Origin: Alphaproteobacteria bacterium UBA2784
Lineage (GTDB): Bacteria > Pseudomonadota > Alphaproteobacteria > Micropepsales > Micropepsaceae
Reading direction: 5' to 3'
Assembly (NCBI GenBank): GCA_002352285.1
Contig: DEIC01000007.1
Span: 1-9,030 of the forward strand
Length of the DNA: 9,030 nucleotides
Of the stretch, positions 6,389 to 9,030 are shown piece after piece; within the stretch, counting starts at the first letter, position 1; every line of letters begins with the position of its first letter. The position numbers and the translations under genes are program-made. The notes under the pieces are model-generated. The model searched no databases. It was not told the origin of the DNA and saw only the letters and a list, made by a program, of their open reading frames with translations.

Positions 6389-7215
6389 GGCGCGGCAAAC
6401 ATGTCGTCAACGCTCACCTTCACCACGCGCGCCAGGCGCGTTTCAGCATCGCGCGACAGCCGCCCCGTACGGCCATGCAGATAGCCGTAAAGCAGCCCCG
6501 GCTCGATCCCCGCCTCACGGCACCATTGCGTGACGCGCAGCCGGTTGCGCTCCATGAAGGCGCGGAACGCGGCGCGATCCTTGTCGCCCGCATCAGCACG
6601 CGGGCGCAGGGCGGGTTCGGGCGCGACAGCGTTGCGTGCGCGGCCAGCCGTACGTGCGCCCGCATGAACGGTCGAGGAGGGCGCCTGCCGGAAACCGGCG
6701 CTGCGGCGCTGAGGCGCTGCCGGTTTGGCAGGTGCGGCCCCGTCTGCAACATAGTCGCCCGACTTGCCGCCATGTTTTTCGATGAGCCGGATCGCGCCGA
6801 TAATGGCATCGCGCTGCACGGCCTTCACCATGTCATAGAGCGCAAGCGCCGCGACACTGACGGCTGTCAGCGCCTCCATTTCCACGCCGGTGGGGCCGTT
6901 GGTCTTGACCGTCGCGCGGATGACGATGCGCCCTTCATCGCGCTCAGGCGAAAGTTCAACCGATGCCCCGGCAATAGCCAGCGGATGACAGAGCGGGATC
7001 AGGTCAGAGGTGCGCTTCGCCCCCATGATGCCCGCAAGGCGCGCAACCGCCAGCGCGTCGCCCTTCGGCAAAGTTCCCTCCGCAATCATGTCGATCACTT
7101 GCGGCAAAAGGCGCACCTCGCCCTCGGCCACGGCCATGCGGTTGGTTGCGTCCTTTGCCGACACATCGACCATGCGGGCGTGGCCCTTGTCGTCAAGATG
7201 GGTGAGTTTGCTCAT
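6385..7215 (-). CDS. moaC: MoaC (cyclic pyranopterin monophosphate synthase) fused to a C-terminal helix-turn-helix domain
   Basis: MoaC converts the MoaA product 3',8-cyclo-7,8-dihydro-GTP to cyclic pyranopterin monophosphate, the first stable molybdenum-cofactor intermediate. Residues 1-158 are a complete MoaC core with MVDVSAK (15-21), KRTSDLIPLCHPL (67-79) and GVEMEALTAVSVAALALYDMVKA (110-132). The active-site residues fall at the same numbers as in E. coli MoaC: Arg26, Lys67, His77, Glu112, Glu114, Asp128, Lys131. The family usually ends near residue 160. This protein continues for about 115 residues: a basic Ala/Pro/Arg-rich linker (about 160-213), then a Cro/CI-like fold (214-275) with the helix-turn-helix around VTQWCREAGIEPGLLYGYLHGR (228-249, here with two helices and the turn at IEP). 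The frame is continuous, and the only ATG near the junction (codon 221) lies inside the extra domain. ATGA overlaps join it to trpC and moeA. Confidence 0.93.
   Translation of the reverse strand: MSKLTHLDDKGHARMVDVSAKDATNRMAVAEGEVRLLPQVIDMIAEGTLPKGDALAVARLAGIMGAKRTSDLIPLCHPLAIAGASVELSPERDEGRIVIRATVKTNGPTGVEMEALTAVSVAALALYDMVKAVQRDAIIGAIRLIEKHGGKSGDYVADGAAPAKPAAPQRRSAGFRQAPSSTVHAGARTAGRARNAVAPEPALRPRADAGDKDRAAFRAFMERNRLRVTQWCREAGIEPGLLYGYLHGRTGRLSRDAETRLARVVKVSVDDMFAAP
6391..6576 (-). other. Cro/CI-like helix-turn-helix domain encoded at the 3' end of moaC
   Basis: Codons 214-275 of the moaC frame encode a compact helical domain beginning RAAFRAFMERNRLRVTQW and ending TRLARVVKVSVDDMF. The pattern, a first helix with FMxxN, a short-spaced helix-turn-helix, an Arg-Ser pair (RLSRD) and a last helix before VSVDDMF, resembles the small lambda-repressor-like domains found in alphaproteobacterial XRE/S24-type regulators. 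Assignment is by pattern only. DNA binding is inferred, not shown. Confidence 0.65.
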
Positions 7216-8015
7216 GCCGGAATGCGTCCCAGAAGACGCGCGGTTGCGTCTTCCACATCATCCTGCCGCATCAGGCTCTCGCCGACAAGAAAGCCGCGTG
7301 CACCTGCGCGCATCAGGCGCAACACGTCGTCATGGGTGAAGATGCCGCTTTCGGCGATCAGAAAGGAACCCGGGGGCGCAAGGCGGGCCAGCACCTCTGT
7401 CGTTTCCAGCCGCGTCTCGAAAGTGTGGAGGTTGCGGTTGTTGATGCCGATCAGGTCAGCGCCAAGGCGGGCGGCACGCGCCATCTCGACTTCATCGTGG
7501 ACTTCGACCAGCACATCCATCGACAGGCGTCTTGCTGCATCCATCAGCGCCTGGGCGAGCGCGTCATCAACCATCGCCATGATGACAAGAATGCAGTCGG
7601 CGCCCAGCGTGCGGCTTTCAGCCACCTGCCACGGATCGACCAGAAAGTCTTTGCGGATGACAGGAAGCACACAGGCCGCGCGTGCAGCCACCAGATCCGC
7701 CTCGCGCCCCTGAAAGCTGGGCTGATCTGTCAGCACCGACAGACACGCCGCCCCGCCGCGCATATAGGCGCGCGCCAGCTGCGGCGGCTCGAAATTCTCC
7801 CGGATGAGACCTTTAGAGGGGCTTGCCTTCTTGATCTCGGCAATCAGCGCAGGCTTGCCATCGCGCGCCCGCGCCTTGAGTGCGCGGGCAAAGCCGCGCG
7901 GGCGCGGCGCCTTCGCCAGCAGGCGATCCATGTCGCGCGGCGAAACGACTTCTCTGCGCGCGGCCACTTCCTCGCGCTTGTAGGCGGCAATGCGCTCCAG
8001 AATGGTGGCGGTCAT
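7212..8015 (-). CDS. trpC: Indole-3-glycerol phosphate synthase
   Basis: TrpC closes the indole ring by converting carboxyphenylaminodeoxyribulose phosphate to indole-3-glycerol phosphate, with loss of CO2 and water. The 267-residue product is a single-domain TIM barrel of normal length, without a TrpF fusion. The family's catalytic positions can be followed: Glu60 and Lys62 in IAEIKKASPSKG (58-69), Lys122 in VIRKDFLVD (119-127), Glu171 in LVEVHD (169-174), Asn192 in IGINNRNL (189-196), Ser223 in AESGI (221-225) and the phosphate-binding GFLVGESLMR (241-250). The ATG at 8013-8015 overlaps the trpD stop in ATGA, and its own TGA overlaps the moaC start the same way. The order trpD-trpC-moaC-moeA is common in alphaproteobacteria, so the coupling to cofactor genes is inherited gene order rather than a new arrangement. 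Confidence 0.97.
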   Translation of the reverse strand: MTATILERIAAYKREEVAARREVVSPRDMDRLLAKAPRPRGFARALKARARDGKPALIAEIKKASPSKGLIRENFEPPQLARAYMRGGAACLSVLTDQPSFQGREADLVAARAACVLPVIRKDFLVDPWQVAESRTLGADCILVIMAMVDDALAQALMDAARRLSMDVLVEVHDEVEMARAARLGADLIGINNRNLHTFETRLETTEVLARLAPPGSFLIAESGIFTHDDVLRLMRAGARGFLVGESLMRQDDVEDATARLLGRIPA

Positions 8016-9030
8016 GGCGCGTGCGACAGATGCTTCAGCCGGTTGAACGCGGCCTTCGCCTCATGCCGGTCGATGACAGCTTCAGCAAGCCGCGCCCCTT
8101 CGGCAATGTTCGGCGCCTTGCCGGTAATGACGAGGCCCGCGGCCGCATTCAGAACCACGATGTCACGATAGGCGCCTTTGGCCCCGTCAAGCAGCGCCAG
8201 CAAAGCGGCTGCATTATCGGCAGGGTCGCCACCACGCAGATCACCAATCCGCGCCCGCGCAAGGCCTGCATCTTCTGGCGACACGAAAAATGTGCGGCGT
8301 TTGCCGCTTTCGATGGCGTGCACACGGCTTTCGCCGAGGGTTGAAAGTTCATCCAGCCCGCCTGCGCCATGCACTACCCAGGTCGCCTCTGTGCCCAGTT
8401 CGGCGACAACGCCGGCAATCGAGTCTGCTGCTTCCTGCGAACCTGCACCAATCAGCTGGCGCTTGACGCCTGCGGGGTTGGCGAGCGGCCCCACCAGATT
8501 GAAGAGCGTGCGGACGCCAAGCTCCTTCCGCACCGGCGCAACCGAAGCGAGCGCCGGATGAAAGGCAGGTGCAAACATGAAGGCAATCCCGCCTGCCGAC
8601 AGGATGCGCGTTACATCGCCGGGCGTCTGCTCAACTTTGATCCCGAGAGCTGCCAGCACATCTGACGTTCCGGATTTTGAGCTTGCCGCGCGATTTCCGT
8701 GCTTGGCGACATGAACACCTGCGCCCGCCAGCACAAAGGCGGCAGCGGTCGAGATGTTCCACGTATGCTGGCCGTCGCCGCCGGTGCCGCAATTATCGAA
8801 CGCATCATCGGGCGCTGATACGGTCTTCATGCGCTTGCGCATCGCGCGCACGGCGCCCGCCAGCTCAACCGCACTTTCGCCGCGCACGCGCATGGCCATC
8901 AACAGGCCGGCGATCTGTGCAGGCGTTGCGCCGTCGTCAAGGATGATGCCAAACGCCTCCTCGGCCTCTGCCGCATCCAGCCTGCGGCCATGCGCCAGAC
9001 CCTGAAGATGCGGCTGAAGGGCCAAACGCT
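8012..9030 (-). CDS. trpD: Anthranilate phosphoribosyltransferase (5' end at or beyond the right edge)
   Basis: TrpD joins anthranilate to PRPP to give N-(5-phosphoribosyl)anthranilate, the second step of the tryptophan branch. The frame is open to the window edge. Counting from a TTG at 9023-9025, the product has 337 residues, about the family norm. It shows ATPAQIAGLLMAMRVRGE (33-50), the PRPP loop NCGTGGDG (78-85), NIST (90-93), KHGNRAASSKSGTSD (108-122; the more usual ending is SGSAD), ASVAPVRKELGVRTLFNLVG (160-179), GPLANPAG (179-186) and GGLDELS (222-228) with the metal-binding Asp-Glu pair. The true start is uncertain: the TTG is possible, but homologues often start a few residues earlier, which would lie outside the window. 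The TGA overlaps the trpC ATG by four bases. trpG or another trp gene would be expected next upstream. Confidence 0.95.
   Translation of the reverse strand, partial: RLALQPHLQGLAHGRRLDAAEAEEAFGIILDDGATPAQIAGLLMAMRVRGESAVELAGAVRAMRKRMKTVSAPDDAFDNCGTGGDGQHTWNISTAAAFVLAGAGVHVAKHGNRAASSKSGTSDVLAALGIKVEQTPGDVTRILSAGGIAFMFAPAFHPALASVAPVRKELGVRTLFNLVGPLANPAGVKRQLIGAGSQEAADSIAGVVAELGTEATWVVHGAGGLDELSTLGESRVHAIESGKRRTFFVSPEDAGLARARIGDLRGGDPADNAAALLALLDGAKGAYRDIVVLNAAAGLVITGKAPNIAEGARLAEAVIDRHEAKAAFNRLKHLSHAP

Noticed and set aside
5312..6484. Long plus-strand open frame (390 codons) opposite moeA
   Set aside because: It lies antisense to moeA with a composition rich in Arg, His and Ala and no recognisable motif; long antisense frames are expected in high-GC genes.
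6268..7713. Plus-strand open frame of 481 codons opposite moeA, moaC and trpC
   Set aside because: It crosses three well-supported minus-strand genes, has low-complexity Arg/Ser/Ala composition and no domain pattern. It is a GC-driven shadow.
1..9030. Mobile element, CRISPR array, tRNA or toxin-antitoxin pair
   Set aside because: I looked for repeats, cloverleaf-like sequence, transposase or integrase motifs and small gene pairs and saw none; the genes account for nearly all of the window.

Overview
The window is a dense, high-GC (roughly 60% or a little above, judged by eye) bacterial chromosomal segment made almost entirely of housekeeping genes. Protein similarity by eye and gene order (trpD, trpC, moaC, moeA, lexA, then comEC, gltX, gltA) point to an alphaproteobacterium, most likely of the Hyphomicrobiales (Rhizobiales) type. 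The GTTC-N7-GTTC operator upstream of lexA, the alphaproteobacterial SOS box, agrees. No mobile element, tRNA, rRNA, CRISPR array or foreign island was seen. I found no wholly new system; the most unusual items are architectural.

Layout. All genes are on the minus strand except comEC. Reading the minus strand from the right edge: trpD (cut by the window edge), trpC, a C-terminally extended moaC, and moeA. These four are joined by three 4-base ATGA stop/start overlaps and look like one translationally coupled unit for tryptophan and molybdenum-cofactor synthesis. After the moeA stop comes a 71-base gap with the lexA promoter, an SOS box and a terminator-like inverted repeat, all superimposed, then lexA. 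lexA meets comEC (plus strand) tail to tail with a 7-base overlap. comEC diverges from gltX across an 89-base gap. Downstream of gltX, a good sigma-70-like promoter starts gltA, whose first 195 codons are in the window.

Functions. trpD and trpC catalyse successive stages of tryptophan synthesis from anthranilate, with the TrpF step between them. moaC and moeA act early and late in molybdenum-cofactor synthesis. lexA represses the SOS regulon. comEC is the inner-membrane DNA-uptake channel. gltX charges tRNA with glutamate, and gltA starts the TCA cycle.

Most worth a second look: (1) moaC carries about 115 extra residues, a basic Ala/Pro/Arg-rich linker and a Cro/CI-like helix-turn-helix, fused to a MoaC core with all the expected catalytic residues. 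(2) The LexA operator lies inside a 7-bp-stem inverted repeat followed by a U-rich run, so the lexA promoter may sit within the terminator of the upstream operon. (3) The last 80-90 codons of gltX drop to about 49% GC and use rare codons (ATA, AGA, AGG, CTA), suggesting a recombined 3' end.
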